Of a DNA stretch of 39,225 nucleotides, positions 7,557 through 14,830 are shown in pieces. The stretch spans positions 10,049 to 49,273 of the forward strand of contig MEOR01000026.1 of the NCBI GenBank assembly GCA_001769295.1, given 5' to 3'. The position numbers and the translations under genes were made by a program. Under the pieces are notes generated by a model. It did no database searches and was not told the DNA's origin. It saw only the letters and a list, made by a program, of their open reading frames with translations. Every line of letters begins with the position of its first letter. The stretch's first letter is position 1. The stretch comes from Bacteroidetes bacterium GWF2_49_14. GTDB taxonomy: Bacteria; Bacteroidota; Bacteroidia; Bacteroidales; UBA12481.

Positions 7557-8792
7557 TTTCCCAATCCTTCCAGCCACCCTGCTCTCCAGTGCTTCATACG
7601 GGTACAACGCGGCCTCCTTCAACAAGTAAAGGAAGCCCACGAGGGCCGCGTTGCGGCTGCCGGCAAACTCACGGAAGGCGTAGGTGACCACACTGGCTTT
7701 CGTTTCCGGGACCGGAAGGGAGGAATCGATATATACCGTTCCCTCCTTCATGGCGGCCAGGGCTCCTTTTGCATAGGCCAGCCCGTCATCCGATGTAATA
7801 ATCAGATAATCAGGAACCGGCGAGCCGGTATATAAGATCGGATCCGGTGAAATAATCACATCCGAAGCGGAAAACCCGATCCCGACGGTAACCGGGTAGC
7901 TGCCTTTTTTTGTGGCATTCAGCCCGGATGCTATTGCCGCGGCCGCGAAATATTCAGCCGCACTCTGGACCCCCTCGCCGGCGGAGCCCGCCACTTGAAT
8001 TCTTACCGTGCTTTTCAGACTGGATACATGTGTAACGGGAATATCGATTTTCCCGGTAAAAAGGGACTTGAACTTTGATTCCGACAGCAGTTCAGGCCCA
8101 GGAATGTTGCGGTCGGCATAAACCCTGATCTCCAGTCCGGCCTCCTGAACCACCTTCGATAGCTTCATTCCCGGATTCGATTTGACCCCGTAACTCGGGC
8201 AGATTTCCATTACCTCAACCAACGAAAACCCAGGTTTCGCAAAGGCTTCGGCCAGATGATCCGATAGGTCTCCGATGCCGATTACCCGGCTCACGTAGGA
8301 GGCCCCGGCAGCTGAAATGATCGCGCAGATATCCGAGGCTTTTTCACCCGCCCCATCCGGAAGGGTCGGCGTTTTGAATCCCTGCGGTGTGAACTCGCTG
8401 GGCTGCCCGCCGGTCATTCCGTAAAGCATATTATTGTGAATCACTACCGTCATGTTGAAATTCCGGTGCGCCGCATTGATCAGGTGCTGGATCCCGATGG
8501 TGACTCCCCCGTCGCCGATGAAAACGATCACTTTTTTATCCGGATTGCTCAGCCCTGCCGAAATCCCGGTGGCCAGCGCAACGGAGCGCCCATGAAGACC
8601 GTGGACGGTATGCATTTTGAACGATTTGTCGATGATTCCGTGGCATCCGATATCGGTTACCAAAATGACATCCAGAAGCGGAATTCCGAGTTTTTGCAGC
8701 GCCTTGTCGGTGTTTTCCGATATGGTGGTATGGCCGCACCCCTTGCAGAATGGGAGGCCCTCTTCCTTAAGATATACTCTTTCCATGGTCAA
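7545..8792 (-). CDS. 2-oxoacid:ferredoxin oxidoreductase, fused beta-gamma subunit
   Basis: A 415-aa cytoplasmic subunit. Residues about 10-255 form the thiamine-pyrophosphate beta domain: GDGG at 93-96 with Asn120-Asn121 is the TPP/Mg motif, and Cys16, Cys19 (CKGCGH), Cys50 and Cys198 are placed like the 4Fe-4S ligands of KorB/PorB beta subunits. Residues about 262-410 form the gamma domain, opening RIQVAGSAGEGVQSAAE. With the alpha subunit it should oxidatively decarboxylate a 2-oxoacid to an acyl-CoA, reducing ferredoxin. No ferredoxin-like delta subunit is encoded here. The start overlaps the alpha gene by 26 bp; the internal ATG for Met3 (8786) is an alternative. The divergent glutaryl-CoA dehydrogenase suggests 2-oxoadipate or 2-oxoglutarate as substrate, an inference. 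Confidence 0.88.
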   Translation of the reverse strand: MTMERVYLKEEGLPFCKGCGHTTISENTDKALQKLGIPLLDVILVTDIGCHGIIDKSFKMHTVHGLHGRSVALATGISAGLSNPDKKVIVFIGDGGVTIGIQHLINAAHRNFNMTVVIHNNMLYGMTGGQPSEFTPQGFKTPTLPDGAGEKASDICAIISAAGASYVSRVIGIGDLSDHLAEAFAKPGFSLVEVMEICPSYGVKSNPGMKLSKVVQEAGLEIRVYADRNIPGPELLSESKFKSLFTGKIDIPVTHVSSLKSTVRIQVAGSAGEGVQSAAEYFAAAAIASGLNATKKGSYPVTVGIGFSASDVIISPDPILYTGSPVPDYLIITSDDGLAYAKGALAAMKEGTVYIDSSLPVPETKASVVTYAFREFAGSRNAALVGFLYLLKEAALYPYEALESRVAGRIGKTIG

Positions 8793-9894
8793 GAACTTCT
8801 GATTTGATTTGTGCCGGTGTGATCATTTTACCGAATGCATTGACTCCTGTAACTCCGGCCGGGGCATTCACGCCGAACAGAAGGTGGCGGTACTGGCCGG
8901 TGAGGTTCTCCTCGGCGATCACGACACGGGGATAGCGCGACATGATATCGAAATATAGATTGGGTATGGGGTATAGGGTTTGGGGTATGAGGAGCGCAAC
9001 TGACTCACCGTCGTTCCGGAGTTGGGCGACGGCTTCGCGGGCGGCCTGTGCGGTGATCCCGTACGATACAATCAGGGCTTTGGCACCTTCCTGCATATCG
9101 TAGGAGTAGCAGGTATAAGAATCCAGATTTTCCGTTATTTTTTCATGCAGTCTGATGGAGTTTCCCAAAGCCTCAGCTCCGGAATTCTGAATGATCCCCC
9201 GGGTATCGTGTGTGCTTGCTGTAAATCTGACCTGATGCCGGCTGGTATCGACTCCAAGGAATAGCGGCACCTTGTTTTCCCCGGCCTTATACGGGAAAAA
9301 CGGTTCATCCGATTCATACACCTTTCGCTCAACCTTCTGAATGGGGGCCAGCTCATCAGGATCGAGACCGAACTGCGTCATCACCTCTTCTTTGGAGGTC
9401 AGAAGAACCACCGGGGTTCTCAGTTTGACGGCCACTTCCACCGCCTTGGCCGTCAGCTCCCAGGCATCAGCCGGATCACTCACACTTATAACCGGAATGG
9501 CCATTCCACCGGAGATCGTACCGGTTACCACATTCAGGTCGCCCTGCGCCCCCATGGTGGCCGTTCCGGTGGCCGGTCCGAGGCGTTGAACGAGGATGAT
9601 GACCATGGGCAACTCCATCATGTAGGCCATGTTGATGCTCTCGATCATCAGGGCATAGCCGGGAAAGGAGGTGGCGGTAACAGGGACTTTGCCCGTTGCG
9701 GCGTATCCACTCATGAGCTGCAGGGTGGTGATCTCATCCGGTGCCGCCATGAACACCGGGAAACGCTGGGATGAGTAATAATAGAGCAGGTTGGCGGGGG
9801 TAATCGGATATCCGATGAAAACATCGGCGCCGGCCTGAACGGCAGCCTCCACCATGAGCCTTGAACTATCGGTAAAAATTATGCGTTGTGCCAT
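8767..9894 (-). CDS. 2-oxoacid:ferredoxin oxidoreductase, alpha subunit
   Basis: A 375-aa subunit starting MAQRIIFTDSS at the ATG at 9894; the open frame continues to 9957 but that part covers the promoter. It carries the pyrimidine-binding TPP fold typical of alpha subunits, with the family motif GYPITPAN near the N-terminus, GATMGAQGD-like glycine-rich segments, and a transketolase C-terminal-like domain from about residue 240. It lacks the N-terminal gamma domain often fused to KorA; here gamma is on the beta polypeptide instead. First gene of a leftward unit with the beta-gamma gene, which it overlaps by 26 bp. Substrate cannot be read from sequence alone. Confidence 0.88.
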   Translation of the reverse strand: MAQRIIFTDSSRLMVEAAVQAGADVFIGYPITPANLLYYYSSQRFPVFMAAPDEITTLQLMSGYAATGKVPVTATSFPGYALMIESINMAYMMELPMVIILVQRLGPATGTATMGAQGDLNVVTGTISGGMAIPVISVSDPADAWELTAKAVEVAVKLRTPVVLLTSKEEVMTQFGLDPDELAPIQKVERKVYESDEPFFPYKAGENKVPLFLGVDTSRHQVRFTASTHDTRGIIQNSGAEALGNSIRLHEKITENLDSYTCYSYDMQEGAKALIVSYGITAQAAREAVAQLRNDGESVALLIPQTLYPIPNLYFDIMSRYPRVVIAEENLTGQYRHLLFGVNAPAGVTGVNAFGKMITPAQIKSEVLDHGKSIS

Positions 9895-9938
9895 TAAAAA
9901 GCAGATTATTGCTGATGACGGGTTTCGTACAAATCTTC

Positions 9939-9968
9939 CAAAAGTATGGAAAATCAATCCGGTAAAAA
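9939..9968 (-). promoter_or_regulatory. Predicted promoter of the oxidoreductase operon
   Basis: Read leftward, TACTTTTG (9946 down to 9939) matches TAnnTTTG exactly and lies 44 bp upstream of the alpha-subunit ATG. About 18-19 bp further upstream is a T-run containing TTTT in place of TTTG. The match is good at -7 and partial at -33. Confidence 0.5.
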
Positions 9969-10052
9969 AAGAGTTATTTCATTAACAGAGTGATCCCAAT
10001 ATGCTAAATTTACCCCATTCAAAAAATCAGGACCAACCAATATATAATAGTC

Positions 10053-11234
10053 ATGTCTGCCACCATACAATTTACCGCACCCGACCATTTTCTCGTTGAT
10101 GATCTCTTCTCGGAAGAACAGCGAATGATACGCGGGGCATTCCGTGATTGGGTTAACCGTTTTGTTAAGCCCGATATAGAGGATCACTTCGAAAAATGTA
10201 CGTTTCCGATCCATCTGGTTAAGGAGCTGGGAGCGATGGGCGGTTTCGGTCCCTTCATTCCGGAAAAATATGGTGGCTCCGGCCTGGATTACATGACCTA
10301 CGGGATCATCATGACCGAACTTGAGCGGGGCGATACGGGAATCCGATCGCTGGCCTCGGTTCAGACCTCCCTGGTCATGTACCCGATCTACGCCTATGGC
10401 ACCGAGGAGCAGAAGATGAAATACCTGCCCAGGCTGGCATCCGGCGACCTTATTGGGTGCTTCGGCCTTACAGAGCCCAATCACGGCTCTGATCCGGGCG
10501 GCATGATCACCCGCTTCACCGATAAGGGAGATCATTACCTCCTCAACGGAGCAAAAATGTGGATCACCAACTCCACCATCGCCGATGTGGCCGTCGTTTG
10601 GGCGAAGGATGAAAACAACGTGGTCCGCGGCCTGATCGTTGAAAAAGGGATGGCCGGATTCACCGCCCCGGAGACCCATGGAAAATGGTCCTTGCGTGCG
10701 TCGGTAACCGGCGAGCTGGTTTTTGACAACGTAAGGGTACCCAAAGAAAATATTCTCCCCGGCGTGCAAGGTCTGAAAGGCCCGTTAAGCTGCCTCAGTT
10801 CAGCCCGTTACGGAATCGCATGGGGTGTGATCGGCGCAGCCATGGACTGTTATGACGCTGCTGTCCGGTACTCTCTTGAGCGGCACCAGTTCGGCAAACC
10901 AATTGCTTCCTTCCAGCTTCAGCAGAAAAAACTGGCCGAAGCCCTCACCGAGATCACCAAGGCCCAGCTCCTGGCCTGGCGGCTCGGTCAGCTGCGTGAT
11001 CAGGGCAAGGTAACCCCCGCACAAATCTCCATGGCCAAGCGCAACAACGTTGAAATGGCCCTTACGGTCGCCCGTGACCTTCGCCAGGTTCTCGGTGCCA
11101 TGGGCATCACCCGCGACTATCCCATGATGCGTCACATGATGAACCTCGAATCGGTGATCACCTACGAAGGCACACACGATGTGCACCTGTTGATTACGGG
11201 GCAGGAGATAACGGGGATAGCGGCGTATAAATAA
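10053..11234 (+). CDS. gcdH: Glutaryl-CoA dehydrogenase (acyl-CoA dehydrogenase family)
   Basis: A 393-aa FAD enzyme that oxidises and decarboxylates glutaryl-CoA to crotonyl-CoA in lysine and tryptophan degradation, passing electrons to an electron-transfer flavoprotein. Conserved family segments are visible throughout: IPEKYGGSGL, GCFGLTEPNHGSDPGGM and MWITNS for FAD and substrate binding, SLRAS-TGEL, and ARYGIAWG. The catalytic base is Glu372 in TYEGTHD, the position used by glutaryl-CoA rather than isovaleryl-CoA dehydrogenases. Length is typical. It is divergent from the 2-oxoacid oxidoreductase operon (158 bp between starts), which could supply glutaryl-CoA from 2-oxoadipate. The stop codon runs directly into a 7-bp tandem array. 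Confidence 0.9.
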   Translation: MSATIQFTAPDHFLVDDLFSEEQRMIRGAFRDWVNRFVKPDIEDHFEKCTFPIHLVKELGAMGGFGPFIPEKYGGSGLDYMTYGIIMTELERGDTGIRSLASVQTSLVMYPIYAYGTEEQKMKYLPRLASGDLIGCFGLTEPNHGSDPGGMITRFTDKGDHYLLNGAKMWITNSTIADVAVVWAKDENNVVRGLIVEKGMAGFTAPETHGKWSLRASVTGELVFDNVRVPKENILPGVQGLKGPLSCLSSARYGIAWGVIGAAMDCYDAAVRYSLERHQFGKPIASFQLQQKKLAEALTEITKAQLLAWRLGQLRDQGKVTPAQISMAKRNNVEMALTVARDLRQVLGAMGITRDYPMMRHMMNLESVITYEGTHDVHLLITGQEITGIAAYK

Positions 11235-11374
11235 AGAAGAAAGACGAAAGAACAAAGATGAAAGAAAGAGCTAAGATTTTTAAGATTGCAAGACCCTCAA
11301 GACCGGGTCCGGAATCTTAACATCTTGAAATCTTTCTTCTTTCTTTCATCTTTGTTCTTTCGTCTTTTATCTTT
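11233..11374. repeat. Head-to-head 7-bp tandem arrays after gcdH
   Basis: Five units of AAAGnnn (AAAGAAG, AAAGACG, AAAGAAC, AAAGATG, AAAGAAA; 11233-11267) begin inside the gcdH stop codon. Downstream, 11340-11374 holds five units ending in CTTT (TTTCTTT, CATCTTT, GTTCTTT, CGTCTTT, TATCTTT). Segments 11240-11269 and 11338-11367 are perfect 30-bp inverted repeats. The 68-bp interior also contains paired AAGATT and AATCTT stretches, so one long hairpin could form and end gcdH transcription. Confidence 0.88.
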
Positions 11375-11428
11375 AGTAATAATCCCCCCTCCCCCGCGTC
11401 TTATCCCAAAACCCGAAGTAATACCCTT

Positions 11429-12691
11429 ATGAAAAACATATTCCTCTCTGCCGCCCTCCTAATTGCGGGCATGAATCTTCTTGGCCAGACCCCTGCTACA
11501 AACGATACCCTGCGCAAGGATGCGCTGAATGTATACATGGAGGCTACCGACTATTTCCGGAAGGAGATTCCCTACATTAATTATGTCCGGGATATCAGGG
11601 ATGCGGATGTGTATATCATCTCAAGCTCCCAGCAAACGGGATCGGGAGGAAAGGAATTCAGCTATTTTATCCTGGGACAGAAAAAGTTTCAGGGAATGAA
11701 GGATACAGTAAGGTTTGTGAGTTCTGCCGATGATACCGAGGAACAAATCCGCACAGGGCAGGTGAGAATGATTAAGCAAGGCCTGATGAGATACGTGCTC
11801 ATGACACCCCTGTCCAAAAATATCGATATTCGATATACGGAACCGCTTTCAGAAACCGTAAACACCGACAAATGGAATTCCTGGGTCTTCAGTTCCAGCC
11901 TTAGCGGGATGCTCAACGGCCAGAAAAGTTATAACACCAACCAGATATTCGGCAGCTTGTCGGCCCGGAGAATCACATCGGACTGGAAAATAGACCTGGA
12001 TGTGGATTACAACCTCAATCTGGATAAGTTCATCATTGAAGGAGAAGAGATCACCAGCATCAATAACGGACGGTCCTTTGAGGCCCTGGTGGTCAGAAGT
12101 CTCGGTGAACATTGGTCCTATGGAGGAGAAATCGAGATCGAATCTTCAACCTATAGCAATTACAAACTGAAGATCACTGCCATGCCCGGCATCGAGTACG
12201 ATATTTTTCCCTATTCCGAGTCCACCCGCCGGCAACTCCGGTTGCTCTATAAAGCCGGATATCAGTACCAGAGTTATATGGATACCACGATATACGACAA
12301 ACTTCAGGAAAATCTCTGGGGGCACCAGTTCAGTGCAGCTTATGAAGTGGTTCAGAAGTGGGGTTCCATTGACCTTTCAGCCTACTGGTTCAACTATCTT
12401 CACGACTTCTCCAAAAACAATCTCTCCCTTAACGGCTCATTCAGTGTAAGGATTGCCAAAGGATTAAGCCTCCAGATGGGCGGCGGTGCCAGCATCATCC
12501 ACGACCAGCTGTCGCTCGTCAAGGGCGGCGCCACCACCGAGGAAATTCTCCTGCAGCGAAAAGAACTGGCCACCCAATACCGCTATTTCACCTTCTTCGG
12601 CCTCTCCTATACCTTTGGCTCGATCTACAACAATGTCGTCAATCCGCGCTTCGGCGGCAGCAGCGGGGGGATGACGATTTCGATTAACTAA
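11429..12691 (+). CDS. Putative outer-membrane beta-barrel protein
   Basis: A 420-aa protein with a signal peptide ending near GMNLLGQ (cleavage about residue 19). Residues about 28-140 form a soluble-looking domain with the segments PYINYVRDIRDADVYIISS and TGSGGKEFSYFILGQKKFQG, which I recall from Bacteroidota outer-membrane proteins of unknown function. Residues about 145-420 alternate polar and hydrophobic positions with many aromatic residues, typical of outer-membrane strands. The C-terminus ends ISIN, not the classical aromatic residue. No known transporter or enzyme motif is visible. It is followed by a thioredoxin-fold protein on the same strand, with a large hairpin between. Function unknown; localisation is an inference from composition. 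Confidence 0.75.
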   Translation: MKNIFLSAALLIAGMNLLGQTPATNDTLRKDALNVYMEATDYFRKEIPYINYVRDIRDADVYIISSSQQTGSGGKEFSYFILGQKKFQGMKDTVRFVSSADDTEEQIRTGQVRMIKQGLMRYVLMTPLSKNIDIRYTEPLSETVNTDKWNSWVFSSSLSGMLNGQKSYNTNQIFGSLSARRITSDWKIDLDVDYNLNLDKFIIEGEEITSINNGRSFEALVVRSLGEHWSYGGEIEIESSTYSNYKLKITAMPGIEYDIFPYSESTRRQLRLLYKAGYQYQSYMDTTIYDKLQENLWGHQFSAAYEVVQKWGSIDLSAYWFNYLHDFSKNNLSLNGSFSVRIAKGLSLQMGGGASIIHDQLSLVKGGATTEEILLQRKELATQYRYFTFFGLSYTFGSIYNNVVNPRFGGSSGGMTISIN

Positions 12692-12710
12692 GGGAATAAT
12701 TATTAATTAT

Positions 12711-12769
12711 TTTTAAATTGTGTGGCTAATCAGTTGACTTATGGAATCAACTGAGCACACAATTTAAAA
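12711..12769. repeat. Long stem-loop between the outer-membrane and thioredoxin-like genes
   Basis: TTTTAAATTGTGTG (12711-12724) pairs perfectly with CACACAATTTAAAA (12756-12769), and CAGTTGA (12731-12737) pairs with TCAACTG (12747-12753) around a 9-nt loop. The asymmetric gaps (GCTAAT against AG) make a stem with one internal bulge. A/T-rich partly complementary flanks could extend it. It may terminate transcription of the upstream gene or act as a processing site for both. Confidence 0.75.
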
Positions 12770-12795
12770 GCAATTAGCAATTATTTATTTTCATC

Positions 12796-13344
12796 ATGAA
12801 AACAACCCTATCACTTATCCTTGGCCTGATGTTCTTTAGCGGTGTTATGGCCCAAACCACCCCGCCTTCGGCTCAATCGGTTCTTGATGAAGCTCTGGCC
12901 GTGGCAAAAGTTGAAAACAAGAATGTTTGCATCATGTTCCACGCCTCCTGGTGCGGTTGGTGCAAACGAATGGACTCGATCATGAATATGCCTGTAAACA
13001 AGCCATACTTCGAGGCCAACTGGGTAATACGGCATCTGGTTGTGGCTGAGAATAAGCCGGATCTAAAGAAAAATGAGAATCCGGGGGGCATGGAATTGCT
13101 GGTCAAATATGCAACCGTTTATCAGGGTATCCCCTACTGGCTGGTTTTCAACCCGAAAGGACAACTTCTATTCGACTCAAAAATGCCCGCCAAGGACAAA
13201 ACAGGCATGGACATCCGCACCAATACCGGCTGCCCGGCTGCTGCCGACGAAGTGGAGTATTTCGAATATGTGATGAAGCATACCACGAAGCTCACCGCCG
13301 AAGAGATTTCGAAGATCGGGGCTACTTTCCTGCTGAAGAGGTGA
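12796..13344 (+). CDS. Exported thioredoxin-fold protein
   Basis: A 182-aa protein with a signal peptide (cleavage about residue 19, VMA-QT) and a thioredoxin-like core. The redox motif is Cys53-Gly-Trp-Cys56 within FHASWCGWCKRM, and the cis-proline loop is probably GIPYWLVF. It is expected to work in the periplasm as a disulfide reductase or isomerase. The WCGWC form is common in the Thioredoxin_7/DUF255-like group, whose partners are mostly unknown. The 104 bp upstream holds a large stem-loop, so it may be transcribed with or separately from the preceding outer-membrane gene. It converges on the second PQQ-propeller gene. Confidence 0.88.
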   Translation: MKTTLSLILGLMFFSGVMAQTTPPSAQSVLDEALAVAKVENKNVCIMFHASWCGWCKRMDSIMNMPVNKPYFEANWVIRHLVVAENKPDLKKNENPGGMELLVKYATVYQGIPYWLVFNPKGQLLFDSKMPAKDKTGMDIRTNTGCPAAADEVEYFEYVMKHTTKLTAEEISKIGATFLLKR

Positions 13345-13362
13345 CTTGCAGGGGCTCTCTGA

Positions 13363-13437
13363 TGTCATCCTGACGGAAGTCAGGATCTCCCGCCAGTTGC
13401 TCCGAGGCTGGGGATCCTGACTTTCGTCAGGATGACA
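13363..13437. repeat. Inverted repeat with paired hairpins at a convergent junction
   Basis: Arms 13363-13390 and 13410-13437 are 28 bp each and match with two differences. Each arm is also a hairpin by itself: ATCCTGAC, a GGAA (left) or GAAA (right) loop, GTCAGGAT. It belongs to the same repeat family as 19181-19262. Similar GTCATyCC...GGrAT palindromes are known as interspersed repeats in many bacteria. It lies between convergent genes and could terminate both. Confidence 0.85.
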
Positions 13438-13447
13438 GTTCTGGCCC

Positions 13448-13503
13448 AACCGGCAACCGGAAAATGGCAACCGGCAACCGTTCTTAACCGGCAACCGGCA
13501 ACG
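13448..13503. repeat. 7-bp tandem array (AACCGGC type)
   Basis: Units AACCGGC, AACCGGA, AAATGGC, AACCGGC, AACCGTT, a 3-bp interruption CTT, then AACCGGC, AACCGGC and AACG. It starts 10 bp after the inverted repeat and ends just before the stop codon of the PQQ-propeller gene at 13505. Confidence 0.85.
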
Positions 13504-13504
13504 T

Positions 13505-14758
13505 TCATCTCCCAACCTTATAAAGTGTCGTCTTCGTCCTCAAATACAGGGCCCCGTCAACAATTGCTGGGGAGGCCATGAACCCGTCGGGAAGGCGGTT
13601 TTCACCTACTTTGACGAAGGAATCGCCCGGCCGGAAGACCGTGGTGAGCCCGGATTCGTCAAACGTATAAACCAGGCCACCCACATAAACCGGCGAGGCC
13701 GAGGTTTCCAGTCCCACACGCTCGCTCCAGATCTCGGCACCCGTATCGGGATTGAGGCATTTGGCCTGCCCTGCTGTATTTATCATGTAAAACCTGCCGT
13801 TAATAAACAGGCCTGAGGAGCGTGCGGAAAGATTCCGTTTGTTCATCCATCTGAGCCCCTCGGCGGTGCGATCCCCGGCTCCGCCAGGTTTAATCGCCAC
13901 CACACTTGAATGGCTGAATCCGGTATTGAAGAAAACCAGTCCGTTGCCGGTTACCGGCATGGAAGATCCTGAGAATCCCTCATATCTGACCCGCCAGATT
14001 TCCCGGCCGGTCAATGGCTCATAGGCCATCACCGCATGCGGCCCGGGACTGATCAGCTGGTCCTTACCATCCACCTGAACAATGACCGGGGTGCTGAAGG
14101 CCTTCCGCGCATCTGGGGTGAACCCGCTCAAATCCAGTCCCCGCGGGGTGTTCCAAATTGTTTTTCCGGTCCTTTTGTCCAGTGCGGTCACATATTGCAG
14201 ATCCTGCCCGTCAAAAGTCAGGATCAAGAGATCCTTGTATATGAAGGGAGAGGATCCGGGACCTACCCCATGGTCGCACTGCAGGTCCTTTCTTTTCCAG
14301 ATAACCTTTCCTGATCTGGTATCCAGGCAGGCGGTCCCATACGCTCCGAAATGAACATAAATCCGCCCGGGCTCCAACACCGGTGAAGGAGAGGCATAAC
14401 TGTTCAGTCCATGCTGCTCCTGCGGAAACTCAATTTCAAAAACCTCAATATTATGAACGATTTTCCCGTCTTTTTCTTTAATCCCGATAACCTGCACCTT
14501 CTTCCCATCCGGTACCGACGTGGTCAGCCAAATCATTCCGTCCATCACCACAGGCGAGGACCATCCGCGTCCCGGGACCAGAGTCTTCCATACAATATTC
14601 CTGGTTTCGCTCCACACCACCGGAATATCCCCAGCTGTGCTGGTGCCGTTCCCGGACGGGCCACGGTATCCCGGCCAGCTGTTTGCAGGATATTGCGCCA
14701 TTGTTGTTGCAGCAAACAAATACAGCGTGGGAATTGTTAGTATTTTTGGCAGGTGCAT
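13505..14758 (-). CDS. Exported PQQ-type beta-propeller protein
   Basis: A 417-aa protein with a signal peptide (cleavage near TMA-QY, residue 21) and the family opening WPGYRGPSGNGTS. Blade motifs recur, for example DTRSGKVIWKRKD, DKRTGKTIWNTPRG, EPLTGREIWRVRYE and NPDTGAEIWSERVG, the WD-like pattern of PQQ/BamB-like propellers. It has no EF-hand insert, unlike the related protein encoded at 6028-7488; the two are diverged paralogs. No enzymatic residues are recognisable, so a binding or scaffold role in the periplasm is as likely as a dehydrogenase role. The gene is divergent from the Tricorn protease gene with 72 bp between starts. Confidence 0.88.
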   Translation of the reverse strand: MHLPKILTIPTLYLFAATTMAQYPANSWPGYRGPSGNGTSTAGDIPVVWSETRNIVWKTLVPGRGWSSPVVMDGMIWLTTSVPDGKKVQVIGIKEKDGKIVHNIEVFEIEFPQEQHGLNSYASPSPVLEPGRIYVHFGAYGTACLDTRSGKVIWKRKDLQCDHGVGPGSSPFIYKDLLILTFDGQDLQYVTALDKRTGKTIWNTPRGLDLSGFTPDARKAFSTPVIVQVDGKDQLISPGPHAVMAYEPLTGREIWRVRYEGFSGSSMPVTGNGLVFFNTGFSHSSVVAIKPGGAGDRTAEGLRWMNKRNLSARSSGLFINGRFYMINTAGQAKCLNPDTGAEIWSERVGLETSASPVYVGGLVYTFDESGLTTVFRPGDSFVKVGENRLPDGFMASPAIVDGALYLRTKTTLYKVGR

Positions 14759-14830
14759 CGGGTAAAAATAAGTATTCTGTAATTATCCCGGTACCCCTAC
14801 GTCTAAAAGTATAAACCAAACAAAATCCTT

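Noticed and set aside
9954-10769. 271-codon leftward open frame across the start of gcdH
   Set aside because: It is antisense to highly conserved acyl-CoA dehydrogenase sequence and covers the operon promoter region.
11233-13503. CRISPR-like arrays
   Set aside because: The repeats are 7-bp units without spacers and no cas genes are present, so they are short tandem repeats, not CRISPR.
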